Shown here piece by piece: positions 1-7,736 of a stretch of DNA of 24,732 bases. The DNA comes from JABMMZ01 sp040386935 (lineage in GTDB: Bacteria; Bacteroidota; Bacteroidia; NS11-12g; UBA955), in the NCBI GenBank assembly GCA_040386935.1, contig JAZKEQ010000032.1, positions 1 to 24,732 of the forward strand, read 5' to 3'. Each line of letters starts with the position of its first letter. Position 1 is the first letter of the stretch. A program made the translations under genes and the position numbers. Under the pieces are notes generated by a model. The model was not told where the DNA came from. It saw nothing but the letters and a program-made list of their open reading frames with translations, and ran no database searches.

Positions 1-486
1 ATATTTGGGGTTAAGCACCACTGCGCGGGCAATACCCACTCTTTTTTTCATACCACCTGAAAGTTCTGAGGGCATTTTATCGATGGCCGCTTCGAGACCC
101 ACATTCTTCAATGCCTCCATTACAGTATTGTCTTTTTCTTCCTTCGTCATCGTTCTCAGGTCGCGCAGCGGAAACTCCAGGTTTTCTCTTACTGTCATCG
201 AATCGTACAGCGCAGCACTCTGAAACAAAAAGCCAATTTTTTTTCTCACAATATTCAACTCCGAATTGTTCAATTCAGAAATGTCCTGATCAAACAAAGT
301 GACCTTGCCTTCATCGGGTGTAATTAATCCTACAAGGCATTTGATTAATACCGATTTGCCACTGCCTGATTTGCCAAATACGATGAGGTTTTCAGCTTTC
401 TTTAAATCGAAACTGATGTCTTTTAAAACATCATTGCTGCCGAATGATTTCTTTAAATGTTCAATTGTAATTACAGCTTCTTTCAT
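1..486 (-). CDS. MlaF-like lipid-transport ABC ATPase, partial (3' end outside window)
   Basis: ATP-binding subunit of an Mla-type ABC transporter that moves phospholipids between inner and outer membrane; it acts on the cytoplasmic face together with the MlaE permease encoded just upstream. I translated 162 codons from the ATG at 486 (MKEAVITIEHLKK...) with no stop before the window edge. Walker A GKSGSGKS lies at residues 38-45, the Q-loop region GFLFQSAALYDS around 84-95, and the ABC signature LSGGMKKR near 142-149; LSGGM with a following KKR is typical of MlaF rather than of drug exporters. Walker B and the switch histidine are beyond the edge. The start overlaps the stop of the permease gene in ATGA, implying translational coupling. 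An MlaD-type substrate-binding gene would be expected to the left, outside the window. Confidence 0.93.
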   Translation of the reverse strand, partial: MKEAVITIEHLKKSFGSNDVLKDISFDLKKAENLIVFGKSGSGKSVLIKCLVGLITPDEGKVTLFDQDISELNNSELNIVRKKIGFLFQSAALYDSMTVRENLEFPLRDLRTMTKEEKDNTVMEALKNVGLEAAIDKMPSELSGGMKKRVGIARAVVLNPKY

Positions 487-1337
487 TCTGTTACAAATAT
501 GTTGGTGATTTGAACAGCGATCATATCAAGGATAAAGATGGATAAGGAAGCCAGTACAACCGAAGCATTGGCAGCATGTCCTACGCCTTCAGTGCCTTTT
601 TCAGAATTATAGCCTTTATAGCATCCTATAAGGGCAACTGCAAAGCCAAAGAAAAATGTTTTGATAATGGCAGGAAATACATCCGAGAAAATGAGTTTGC
701 CAAATACCTTTACGAAGAATAATTTAAAGTTGATGTCGCCATCTAAATTAGCTCCAATATAGGAGCCATAGAGCGATACTGCATCAGCCATTACCACCAA
801 TACCGGCAGCATTAGTGTGGCTGCAGCAATTCTTGTGACTACAATGTATTTAAAAGGATTGATGCCCGATACTTCCATGGCATCTATTTGTTCGGTTACT
901 TTCATTGAGGCCAGTTCAGCACCAATTCCCGAGCCTACTTTTCCGGCAAAAATAAGGGCAGTAATAACAGGGCCTATTTCGCGAATAATGGACAATGCCA
1001 CCATTGAAGGTAGCCACGATTCAGCTCCAAATTTCGCCAGCGTGGGTGCCGACTGTATGGTCATTACCAAGCCCATGATAAAACCTGTAATGGCAATTAA
1101 TGGAAATGATTTATAGCCGATGAGATAAGCCTGTTTGATGAATTCTTTAAACTCAAATGGCGGTTTCAATGCTTCTTTAAAAAAGCGCATGGTAAACCTT
1201 GTTAATTCTGTGATTTCTTCAAAAAAACTGTAAAGACCTTTGGTGTATTGGTTGTCAGTACTTGTTACTTTTTTCAGAAGGATTTTGCCCTTTTCTTTTA
1301 ATTGATTAGGCAATATCGGAAATGGTTGATTGGGCAT
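483..1337 (-). CDS. MlaE-family ABC permease
   Basis: Inner-membrane permease of an Mla-type phospholipid transporter (MlaE/DUF140 family). The 284 residues begin with about 55 residues of charged N-terminus, then contain the family core: an amphipathic region, hydrophobic segments around residues 75-95, 150-185, 215-240 and 255-280, and the conserved stretch around 115-160 with SIIREIGPVITALIFAGKVG and the acidic segment ELASMKVTEQIDAMEVSG, which is the hallmark of MlaE proteins. Length is slightly above the usual 250-265 because of the N-terminal extension. It sits between a small membrane-protein gene (14 bp upstream) and the ATPase gene (ATGA overlap), so the three are probably co-transcribed. 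Assignment to the family is firm; the substrate is inferred from family knowledge only. Confidence 0.93.
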   Translation of the reverse strand: MPNQPFPILPNQLKEKGKILLKKVTSTDNQYTKGLYSFFEEITELTRFTMRFFKEALKPPFEFKEFIKQAYLIGYKSFPLIAITGFIMGLVMTIQSAPTLAKFGAESWLPSMVALSIIREIGPVITALIFAGKVGSGIGAELASMKVTEQIDAMEVSGINPFKYIVVTRIAAATLMLPVLVVMADAVSLYGSYIGANLDGDINFKLFFVKVFGKLIFSDVFPAIIKTFFFGFAVALIGCYKGYNSEKGTEGVGHAANASVVLASLSIFILDMIAVQITNIFVTE

Positions 1338-1351
1338 GCAGATAGGTGAAT

Positions 1352-1546
1352 TTAAGATTCATCTTTCGTAGTACGCACCAGGGTGATACCGGATATGAAA
1401 AAAAGAAATCCCAGTATGCCGTATATAATCAATGCTCTGACGTCCTTAACTCCACCGTGTGTATTCACAAATAGAATAGCAGTGTATATGAGGCCTATAA
1501 TGCCGAGCACAGTGAGTAATGCGCCAAAGATTCTTTTAATATTCAT
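1352..1546 (-). CDS. small two-TM membrane protein, hypothetical
   Basis: A 64-residue protein with two hydrophobic segments (about residues 7-28 and 39-58) joined by a short polar loop containing HGGVKDVR, and a charged tail RTTKDES. It starts with ATG preceded by an AT-rich leader and ends 14 bp before the mlaE-like gene on the same strand, so it may be the first gene of the lipid-transport operon. I do not recognise a named family. Its size and layout resemble small stress-related membrane proteins found widely in Bacteroidota, but no function can be read from the sequence. A weak promoter candidate (CATCTTTG on the minus strand, near 1595) matches the -7 consensus TAnnTTTG with one mismatch and lacks a correctly spaced TTG. 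Confidence 0.72.
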   Translation of the reverse strand: MNIKRIFGALLTVLGIIGLIYTAILFVNTHGGVKDVRALIIYGILGFLFFISGITLVRTTKDES

Positions 1547-1665
1547 AATTTGTTGGGTATTTATAGTGTAATTAAGACATACAAAGATGCTGTTATCCAG
1601 TACTGCCTATGTTACACAATAACTGTGATTACTTGTATTATTCACACATTAAACAATTACAATGA

Positions 1666-1887
1666 CTATGGACGAACTTTCTTGTAACAAGCAAGGATAA
1701 TAATACCTGCAATTATCAATATGCCCCCTGTATAGGGCATCCACCTTACAGGATGAGATTGGGTCTTGCTAATGCTGATAGCGCCAATATCTACCACCTT
1801 TTCAGTGGTCTCATAGTTGAATCCAACATACACCAGCATGTTAATCCCTATGATGATTAGTATAATTCCCAAAATTCTTACGATCAT
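1666..1887 (-). CDS. small two-TM membrane protein, hypothetical
   Basis: A 73-residue protein with an N-terminal hydrophobic segment (residues 3-24, rich in Ile/Leu), a polar loop containing ETTEKVVDIGAISISKTQSH, and a second hydrophobic segment (about 50-67, GGILIIAGIIILAC) followed by KKVRP. The two-helix hairpin with a loop of the form 'EKVxDIGxIxIxKxxxHPVxW' is, from memory, a common layout of small Bacteroidota and proteobacterial membrane proteins of unknown role. It lies 119 bp upstream of the other small membrane gene, in the same direction, and may be a distant paralogue by layout, though the sequences are not obviously alike. The ATG at 1887 follows an A-rich stretch rather than a Shine-Dalgarno sequence. 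Confidence 0.72.
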   Translation of the reverse strand: MIVRILGIILIIIGINMLVYVGFNYETTEKVVDIGAISISKTQSHPVRWMPYTGGILIIAGIIILACYKKVRP

Positions 1888-2026
1888 TTTTATTTATTTT
1901 TAAGTTAAAAGTATTTGCAGAAACAAAAGTGACGCATTGAGTAGCTAAAAGTATTACAGATTTTTTGAGATGATTTACATTGTTCACTGATTGTAGTGAA
2001 TCCTTGAAATGTTTTATTTATTCAAT

Positions 2027-2923
2027 CTACGGCCTGATGTCTGGTTCTTTTTTGGCAATGTCGGTAGGAGGTGTTGTGCCCGAATGGATTTTAGCATAAG
2101 CAGCAGTTAGCTCAGCACCAAAAAATAAAATCATTGCCGAGTATGAGACCCAAAGTAGGATTAAAATGATAGACCCTGCCGTGCCATAGATGGAAGCCGG
2201 TTGTACTTTTCCGAAATAAAATGCGAGCACTGTTTTACCTGTTTCGAACAGCAGGCCGGTAACAAATGAGCCCAGCCATACATGGCTCCATTTGATTTTA
2301 GCATCGGGCAATATTTTAAACATCAATGCAAAAAGAATGGATACAACACCTAAAGAGAAAAAGAAATTAAGTACAGTAAAAATGATGCCTAAAAAGATGG
2401 AAGCATCCGTTTTTATCAATTCACTCATAGCTGCTATGCCTGTTGAAACAACCAGTGAAATCAAGAGTAAGAAGGCGATGGCTAAAATTAATCCAAAAGA
2501 AAAAACACGTGCCTTGATGTAACGCAGGAATCCTTTTTCAGGTAAGGCTTTTACTTCCCAAATTCTATTGAAAGTTTTTTGTAATTCCACAAATACACCT
2601 GTAGCACCAATGATTAAAATGAATATGGCAACTATGGAACCAAATAAAGTAGATTTAGCTTTCACAGCTTTTTCAAGCATGTCTTTTATTTGCATGGCCG
2701 TGTCGTTGCCCATGGTGCCGGATATTTGGGCGATGATGTTTTGGTTCACTGCTTCATTGCCAAAGAAATAACCTGCAACTGTGATAATTAACAGCAATAG
2801 TCCGGGAATACTGAATATGGCATAGTAAGCAATAATGGCACTTTCTCTGAATGGGTCCTTGTTGAACCACTCATTGAATGCTATTTTAAACAAAAGGTAT
2901 AATTCATTTAATTTGATTCGCAT
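2027..2923 (-). CDS. YihY/BrkB (UPF0761) family inner-membrane protein
   Basis: A 298-residue polytopic membrane protein of the YihY/virulence factor BrkB family, whose role is still poorly defined. Visible family traits: N-terminal FNEWFNKDPFRESAIIAYYAIFS (the 'AAxxAYYxxFSxxPxLLL' region, about residues 17-45), a first hydrophobic helix ending in GYFFGNE, the GATGVFVELQKTFNRIWEV segment near residues 105-125, and the C-terminal region YGTAGSIILILLWVSYSAMILFFGAELTAAYA (about 243-275), which is very characteristic. Around six membrane segments are predicted by eye. It begins 21 bp after the stop of the large AsmA/DUF748-like gene, so the two are probably one transcript. The tail after residue 280 is polar and proline-rich. 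Confidence 0.9.
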   Translation of the reverse strand: MRIKLNELYLLFKIAFNEWFNKDPFRESAIIAYYAIFSIPGLLLLIITVAGYFFGNEAVNQNIIAQISGTMGNDTAMQIKDMLEKAVKAKSTLFGSIVAIFILIIGATGVFVELQKTFNRIWEVKALPEKGFLRYIKARVFSFGLILAIAFLLLISLVVSTGIAAMSELIKTDASIFLGIIFTVLNFFFSLGVVSILFALMFKILPDAKIKWSHVWLGSFVTGLLFETGKTVLAFYFGKVQPASIYGTAGSIILILLWVSYSAMILFFGAELTAAYAKIHSGTTPPTDIAKKEPDIRP

Positions 2924-2944
2924 ATTTTATAATTTAAATGAGGT

Positions 2945-5296
2945 TTATGTTTGTCGTTTATTTTTACTCCTTGTGTTTTTAAATCTTTTTCTGGGAACCC
3001 TTTCATTGAAATCATTCATATCGCTGTATGCATTGATCAGCGATTCGGGTATTTGACCATTGTAGTCTATTTTATAAAAAGAAAAACCATTGTAGGGTAT
3101 GATATTGTTAGCACCTGTAATTTTAATCTGATGTTGAACATTTTCATCTTTAAAGTAAGCCATGAATATGCTTATCCGCTCTTTGTTCAATTCCTTCAGT
3201 TGTTTATTGATAACAGAAGGGTCGATGAGCAGTTCGCATTTTTCCTGTACTGTAAATAATATGGTGCCTTTGGTGTGTTGATCTAAATACTGAATAAACA
3301 GCGAGTCTTTGATAGACATTTTCTCTACAAATCGCCTGTCTCCATCATTAAATTCTTGAACTTTGATTTTATTTTTAGCTAAGTAATATTTTTTCTTTGC
3401 CTCATACAGCAGTAAGTATTCCTTCTCTTTAACCGTATAAAGCTGGGGATGAATGGTGATGAACGCTTTGGGATTGTCTTCGAGGTAATTGGCCATGCGT
3501 TTTAGAAAGCGCTCCTGTTTCGATTCGAGCTCACTGCTGTTCATGTTCCATTTCAGAGTTAGTGATTGCTCTATTCTCGACTCAGTGTTTTTTACCTTGA
3601 CGATGTAAGGTGTGTTAACAGGTTTAATGAAAATATTTTCAATGATATCGGTTACAAGATCGCTAAAATGGAAATTGGGGTCACTGAGATTACCGGTAAC
3701 GGGTATTTCGTAATCAATGACATTGCCTCGCTCTCGCACGATTGCCATTATCACCGACATGGGCATCCATTGGGAATTGCGATTGCGCAATCGCCCTGTA
3801 AGGCGGGGGTCGATAATGGTTAAGCGGTTGCGACTTTGTATGATGCTGTTCATCACATGCCAGTCGCCTTTAAATTCTATGGTCCCTCTGTCGAGCGGGT
3901 AGGAGGTCAGGTAAATGGTATAAGGATTGAAAATAGCAGCCGGTACTTTTTGTATGTTGTAATGTAAATCAAAATCACCGCTGTCGTTCGGGTTAATACT
4001 TAAATTAGCGCTGGCTGAGCCATACGGCTGTATGCCGGTTGTCAGCGAAGCAAATACCCGTTTCCTGTTTTTATCAATGGTGTCTGCTATGATGGTAAGG
4101 GGCGACAGGTTAACAGAAAATTTTTCTCCAATGGCGTAATCAACGAAATGCAAGTCGCCTTTGTAAGCGGCCAATCGGTTGATTTTATAATTACTTCTAA
4201 AAAAGTTTTTTGACAACAGGCGAATGTAATTGCCGAGTACGATTACCAGATTGAATCGTCCTGAGTTGGCGTTGGCAGTTACAATATTAGACCCTTCTTT
4301 ACCAAACATGTTCTGAATATTGTCGAGGTGATCGTAGCGCTCAAATTTTAAAAATGGGTTAACAACTGAAATAGAATCAAACATGTATTTCTTTTCTCTG
4401 GGATTCAGTTGAATGATGTCGACCGTTAGTTTTTTAAAGGCGGCATAGTCGTCTTTTAATGTTTTGCCTAGGTGCAGTTCGTTGATAGAGATAATGCCGG
4501 TAGTATTGATTTTTTCGCCATCCAAAAAATTACCTGTAGCTATTACATCGGCATCCAAGTTGGCTGTAAAATTGCCAAAGTTGGTCAAGGCCTTCAGGTA
4601 TTGCTGAATAAATTCCAGATCGTATTTCTTGACGACAGTTGCAAAGCGGTAGTCATTGGTTTTGGCATTAATGGTTAAATTGCCCTTAACAGTTCCTCTG
4701 CCTGTGTCAGCTGAAAAGTTGTAAGTGGCGTTGATGGTATCGGCATCCCAAAACTTTCCCTCACTTTCGATGTTAACATGCCTGATGGCAAAGTTCACCG
4801 GTGTAACGAGTTCCTTGTAGTAAAATGTGCCGTCAATTATTTTGATGGCCAGTACATTAAATTGCAAAGGGACGTGTTTTACAGTTGAATCTCTTTTAGG
4901 TGAAAGCAATTCTCTAATATCATCGAAATTTAAATCGCGATTTTTTTGTATGATATTGCCTACCGGGCGGTTCAATGTCAGTTTGCTGATTTCATAGGTA
5001 TTGGTAAACAGTTTGAACAGCGCCATATCAATACTCACACCTTCTGAGGAAAAGAAGACGCTGTCGCTTTTTAATTCCTTTATTTTAAGATTGCTTAAAT
5101 GGATATAACCTGTAAATGGATTGACATAGGCCCAGTCGGTTGTTATTTGACGGCCGGTGTATTTCTCATCGTATTTTTCAATCAGGTATTTGGCGAAAGG
5201 AGAGATGAACGCAACAATGAGCGTAACAATACTGATAAGTGTAATGGTAGTTACAATCAGTCTTTTTTTGAGTTTTGCTGAAAGCTTAAGCTTCAT
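2945..5296 (-). CDS. AsmA/DUF748-like envelope protein
   Basis: A large envelope protein of the AsmA-like/DUF748 class, members of which are thought to span the periplasm and help lipid transport or outer-membrane homeostasis. The open frame extends to a TTG at 5356, but I prefer the ATG at 5296, which gives MKLKLSAKLKKRLIV followed immediately by a single membrane anchor (TTITLISIVTLIVAFI) and then the conserved ITTDWAYVNPFTGYIHLSNL region. This yields about 783 residues. The remainder looks beta-rich, with repeated 'SLTTGIQPYGSASANLSINPND' type strands typical of AsmA-like proteins, and a C-terminal part (last ~190 residues) that is charged and helical (LESKQERFLKRMANYLEDN, then YLLLYEAKKKYYLAKNKIK) as in DUF748 proteins. 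The 3' end is 21 bp upstream of the yihY-like gene. Family assignment is by overall pattern, not a signature motif. Confidence 0.75.
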   Translation of the reverse strand: MKLKLSAKLKKRLIVTTITLISIVTLIVAFISPFAKYLIEKYDEKYTGRQITTDWAYVNPFTGYIHLSNLKIKELKSDSVFFSSEGVSIDMALFKLFTNTYEISKLTLNRPVGNIIQKNRDLNFDDIRELLSPKRDSTVKHVPLQFNVLAIKIIDGTFYYKELVTPVNFAIRHVNIESEGKFWDADTINATYNFSADTGRGTVKGNLTINAKTNDYRFATVVKKYDLEFIQQYLKALTNFGNFTANLDADVIATGNFLDGEKINTTGIISINELHLGKTLKDDYAAFKKLTVDIIQLNPREKKYMFDSISVVNPFLKFERYDHLDNIQNMFGKEGSNIVTANANSGRFNLVIVLGNYIRLLSKNFFRSNYKINRLAAYKGDLHFVDYAIGEKFSVNLSPLTIIADTIDKNRKRVFASLTTGIQPYGSASANLSINPNDSGDFDLHYNIQKVPAAIFNPYTIYLTSYPLDRGTIEFKGDWHVMNSIIQSRNRLTIIDPRLTGRLRNRNSQWMPMSVIMAIVRERGNVIDYEIPVTGNLSDPNFHFSDLVTDIIENIFIKPVNTPYIVKVKNTESRIEQSLTLKWNMNSSELESKQERFLKRMANYLEDNPKAFITIHPQLYTVKEKEYLLLYEAKKKYYLAKNKIKVQEFNDGDRRFVEKMSIKDSLFIQYLDQHTKGTILFTVQEKCELLIDPSVINKQLKELNKERISIFMAYFKDENVQHQIKITGANNIIPYNGFSFYKIDYNGQIPESLINAYSDMNDFNERVPRKRFKNTRSKNKRQT

Positions 5297-5453
5297 TGAT
5301 GGGTCAGGAGTGTTTGTTTTATCCAATGCTGTTATTATGCACCAGATATAAAACAAAGATGGGGGTTATTTAGTTGTGAAGCATTATACAAAAGGATGAA
5401 ATTGTTGTATAATTCACTGATTGGGTAAAAGGGAGGCATTGTTCAAGTAATAT

Positions 5454-6917
5454 TTACAATACAGCATCGTAAATAAAGTGCACATCAAAATCGATGTCAG
5501 AAATTCCATTGTTTAATGCAATTTCAATTTGTAAGGGATATTCATATTGAAAGGGTGTTTCTTCAATAATTGATAAAGGAATATTAATAGGAATTTCTAA
5601 ATCAAAAACAGGTTGATAATGAAAATCTGATATCATTGATGTGATCGAATGCATTACACTTGAAATACTACCTATTTTACTTTTTATAGAAATAATAAAT
5701 CCTAAATTTTGCTGAGTGGCCCTTTCTCCCCATTCTGTTGGGATGGTCCAAGTGAATTTTGGTGTTAAAATGATTTTTTTGATAACAATTTCCTGTATAG
5801 GGCTATTAAGTTGAAAGTTTTGAATTCTATTGGAATTTTTTAAAATGAACTGAACGTTCTGTTTAATCAACTTACTTGTTTCATTAATATAGGCTGTGCT
5901 CCTTCCGGTTCCCACTTTTGAAATTGTTCTATTCATTAAGAGGTTTGCTAATATTTTCTTTACTGTTGGTAAATTCAAACCCAGTTTTTCAGCCATTTCA
6001 CTCGATTTACTATAAGGGTTGTTATCTATAAAATTAATTATTAATTGGTTTTTGTTGCTTAGTTTGGCAATAGTTTGTTGGGTTCTCAGTTTATCCTCTA
6101 GTTGATTTTGTATTTTCAATAAGCAATCCATGAAAAAAATTAGCCATTCACTTACATTCTCTCCGGGTCTTTGTCTTTGTGTATGCATGAGTACACCATA
6201 ATAATCGACTTTACGGTTTTCAATTTCATGTTCAAAGCTTACATATTGTACCCATGAGTAGCCGCTTTTTAAAAGGAGTAGAGTTCCCAATAATCTACTT
6301 AACCTACCGTTTCCATCTTGAAAAGGATGAATACTTAGGAAATCATAAACAAATAATGCAATTTTTATAATGGGCAGTGTCTCATGATCAGTATTATACC
6401 AGTTGATTAAGTTTTGCATTGCAATTTCGGTAGCTAATCCCGGTTCTGTTGTTTGAAATATTGTTCTTTTTGTTCCATTCAAATGCGTTTCGTCAACTGA
6501 ATTGGCTTGTTGTTTATAGTTGCCCCTGTGCCACTCATCTTTATCATTGAATTGCATTAGAATTTTATGAAGATTTTTTATATCACGTTCTTGCACCTGA
6601 ATATCGCGGTAGTTTTCTGTGATTATATCAAGTGTAGTGAAATAACCTGCAACTTCTTGCTGATCTCTTTTGTTAAGTGTTGCAATCTTTAGTCTGTTAA
6701 TCAATACTTCAACTTCCTTATCTGTCATTTTTGACCCTTCAATACGGGTTGATGCACCGGTACTTCTAACGGTAGCTATTGATTTCAATTGTTTCAATGT
6801 TGCACCTTCGCGCCTTTCAATACTATTCCATTCAGCATCAAATCGATCAATTTTGCTAATTTCATTGATTAATTTCATGGTAAGGTCTAGCTGTAATGTA
6901 TGTATTTTTTGGGTCAT
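5454..6917 (-). CDS. Fic-domain protein with winged-helix and novel C-terminal region
   Basis: Probable AMP-transferase (Fic fold) that modifies a protein hydroxyl with AMP or another nucleotide part. The frame opens at a TTG at 6938, but the ATG at 6917 is the better start (487 residues). Numbering from that ATG: the inhibitory motif [ST]xxxE[GN] appears as STRIEG (about residues 56-61), placing it among N-terminally inhibited (class II) Fic proteins; the catalytic motif HPFQDGNGR is at about 197-205, complete with His, acidic residue, Asn and Arg. A winged-helix-like segment (about 285-345, SSEMAEKLGLNLPTVKKILANL) follows. Usual proteins of this layout end near 370 residues; this one carries some 130 additional, beta-rich residues I do not recognise. 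The gene stands alone, and its promoter region holds a duplicated dyad. Confidence 0.92.
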   Translation of the reverse strand: MTQKIHTLQLDLTMKLINEISKIDRFDAEWNSIERREGATLKQLKSIATVRSTGASTRIEGSKMTDKEVEVLINRLKIATLNKRDQQEVAGYFTTLDIITENYRDIQVQERDIKNLHKILMQFNDKDEWHRGNYKQQANSVDETHLNGTKRTIFQTTEPGLATEIAMQNLINWYNTDHETLPIIKIALFVYDFLSIHPFQDGNGRLSRLLGTLLLLKSGYSWVQYVSFEHEIENRKVDYYGVLMHTQRQRPGENVSEWLIFFMDCLLKIQNQLEDKLRTQQTIAKLSNKNQLIINFIDNNPYSKSSEMAEKLGLNLPTVKKILANLLMNRTISKVGTGRSTAYINETSKLIKQNVQFILKNSNRIQNFQLNSPIQEIVIKKIILTPKFTWTIPTEWGERATQQNLGFIISIKSKIGSISSVMHSITSMISDFHYQPVFDLEIPINIPLSIIEETPFQYEYPLQIEIALNNGISDIDFDVHFIYDAVL

Positions 6918-6918
6918 T

Positions 6919-7006
6919 TTATCCGTATTTATCTGCAAATATCCGTAAAATACTTTTAAAATGCAATAAATTATCCGTATTTATACGTAAATATCGGAAA
7001 AAGTAT
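6919..7006 (-). repeat. duplicated dyad (operator-like) before the Fic gene
   Basis: Two imperfect direct copies, 6919-6954 and 6971-7006, exactly 52 bp apart, match at 27 of their first 32 positions. Each starts TTATCCGTATTTAT and carries an internal dyad: TATTTA-TACG-TAAATA flanked by CCG and CGG in the far copy (6975-6997), and TATTTA-TCTG-CAAATA in the near copy. The near copy ends 1 bp before the chosen ATG. This is the expected layout of an autoregulatory operator, possibly read by the winged-helix domain of the Fic protein itself; that link is inference. Confidence 0.6.
6936..6966 (-). promoter_or_regulatory. candidate promoter of the Fic gene
   Basis: On the minus strand TTG (6966-6964), a 20-nt spacer and GATATTTG (6943-6936) fit the Bacteroidota promoter TTG-N19/20-TAnnTTTG with one mismatch. 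Transcription would begin near 6930, giving a very short leader before the ATG at 6917. The -7 element lies inside the near copy of the duplicated dyad, so a protein bound there would block polymerase. Confidence 0.4.
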
Positions 7007-7130
7007 ATATATGGTTGGATTGTCTGTAAATTGACTTATTGGATGATTATGGAAAAATTCCCTTATGGGTCAATCAACGATGGCAACTAAAATTTAGCAG
7101 TAAACTGAGTGGTTTTAATTGATTGTCAAC

Positions 7131-7553
7131 CTACCTCGGCCACCAATTGTACACCTCGTAATTGTGATAAGCCTTTGGCTTTTTACTCCTTTCCTCAGCA
7201 ACCTTGGCTTCCATTTCTTCTTTGGCCTTGGCTACTGATGTTGATTTATGAACGCCAAGAATTTTACAGTCGCACTCTGTAACGAATTTATTGTGCTTGT
7301 AATAAATCACGGCTTCACCGGGTGCTACTGTGTAATAGGTAGCAGTGGTGCCGTATTGGGCTTTGCAACTGTCTTCCTGTTTTTTGCAGGCTTCGGCTGA
7401 TGTCAGTGGGTATTCCTTCAGTTCGTAATTGTTGCATTTGCCCGCACAGGCAGGGATGGGGCGCAACATCACAAACATGTAATTGGTTGTAACGCTGCGG
7501 TGTGTAAGCGAAAACAAGGGCAATAAAGCTAATAGGAGGTGTATTCTTTTCAT
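7131..7553 (-). CDS. small cysteine-rich exported protein, hypothetical
   Basis: A 140-residue protein with an N-terminal signal peptide (KRIHLLLALLPLFSL, residues 2-16). The mature part has six cysteines (C36, C40, C56, C63, C94, C96, the last two as CDC), an even number consistent with disulfide bonding outside the cytoplasm, then a charged helical stretch (AKAKEEMEAKVAEERSKKPK, about 109-128) and an aromatic end (YEVYNWWPR). No family recognised. A matching -7 element lies just upstream. The gene stands alone between the Fic gene and the gene at 7737, with untranslated gaps of about 190 bp on both sides. Size, signal and cysteine pattern support a real gene rather than a chance frame. Confidence 0.72.
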   Translation of the reverse strand: MKRIHLLLALLPLFSLTHRSVTTNYMFVMLRPIPACAGKCNNYELKEYPLTSAEACKKQEDSCKAQYGTTATYYTVAPGEAVIYYKHNKFVTECDCKILGVHKSTSVAKAKEEMEAKVAEERSKKPKAYHNYEVYNWWPR

Positions 7554-7575
7554 AGCCGGTATATTTGACTGAAAA

Positions 7576-7583
7576 CAAAGTTA
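7576..7583 (-). promoter_or_regulatory. candidate -7 element for the cysteine-rich protein gene
   Basis: The minus strand reads TAACTTTG, a perfect match to the Bacteroidota -7 consensus TAnnTTTG, about 22 bp before the start codon at 7553. No TTG is found 19-20 bp upstream, so the -33 element is missing or weak. Confidence 0.4.
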
Positions 7584-7736
7584 TAAAAAAATTGAAGAGA
7601 ATGGAAATATTTTTAAATTTGAGGTAAAATCGTCTGGGAAATTAGTTTAAATGCTCACTACAGTAAAGTTTCAATAGTATTTGAGTCAATATGTGAGAGA
7701 AATAAACAGTAGGTGACTCAAGCAAGTACCATATAC

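Noticed and set aside
1983..2000. TTCACT-N6-AGTGAA inverted repeat after the YihY-like gene
   Set aside because: Considered as a terminator, but the stem is only 6 bp and AT-rich, and no T tract follows on the minus strand.
5355..5362. CATCTTTG as a promoter element before the AsmA/DUF748-like gene (also seen near 1595)
   Set aside because: One mismatch to TAnnTTTG and no TTG at 19-20 bp, so not strong enough to list as a promoter.
7315..7578. 87-codon frame overlapping the cysteine-rich protein gene on the same strand
   Set aside because: Different frame within the better-supported gene; lacks signal peptide and any coherent pattern.
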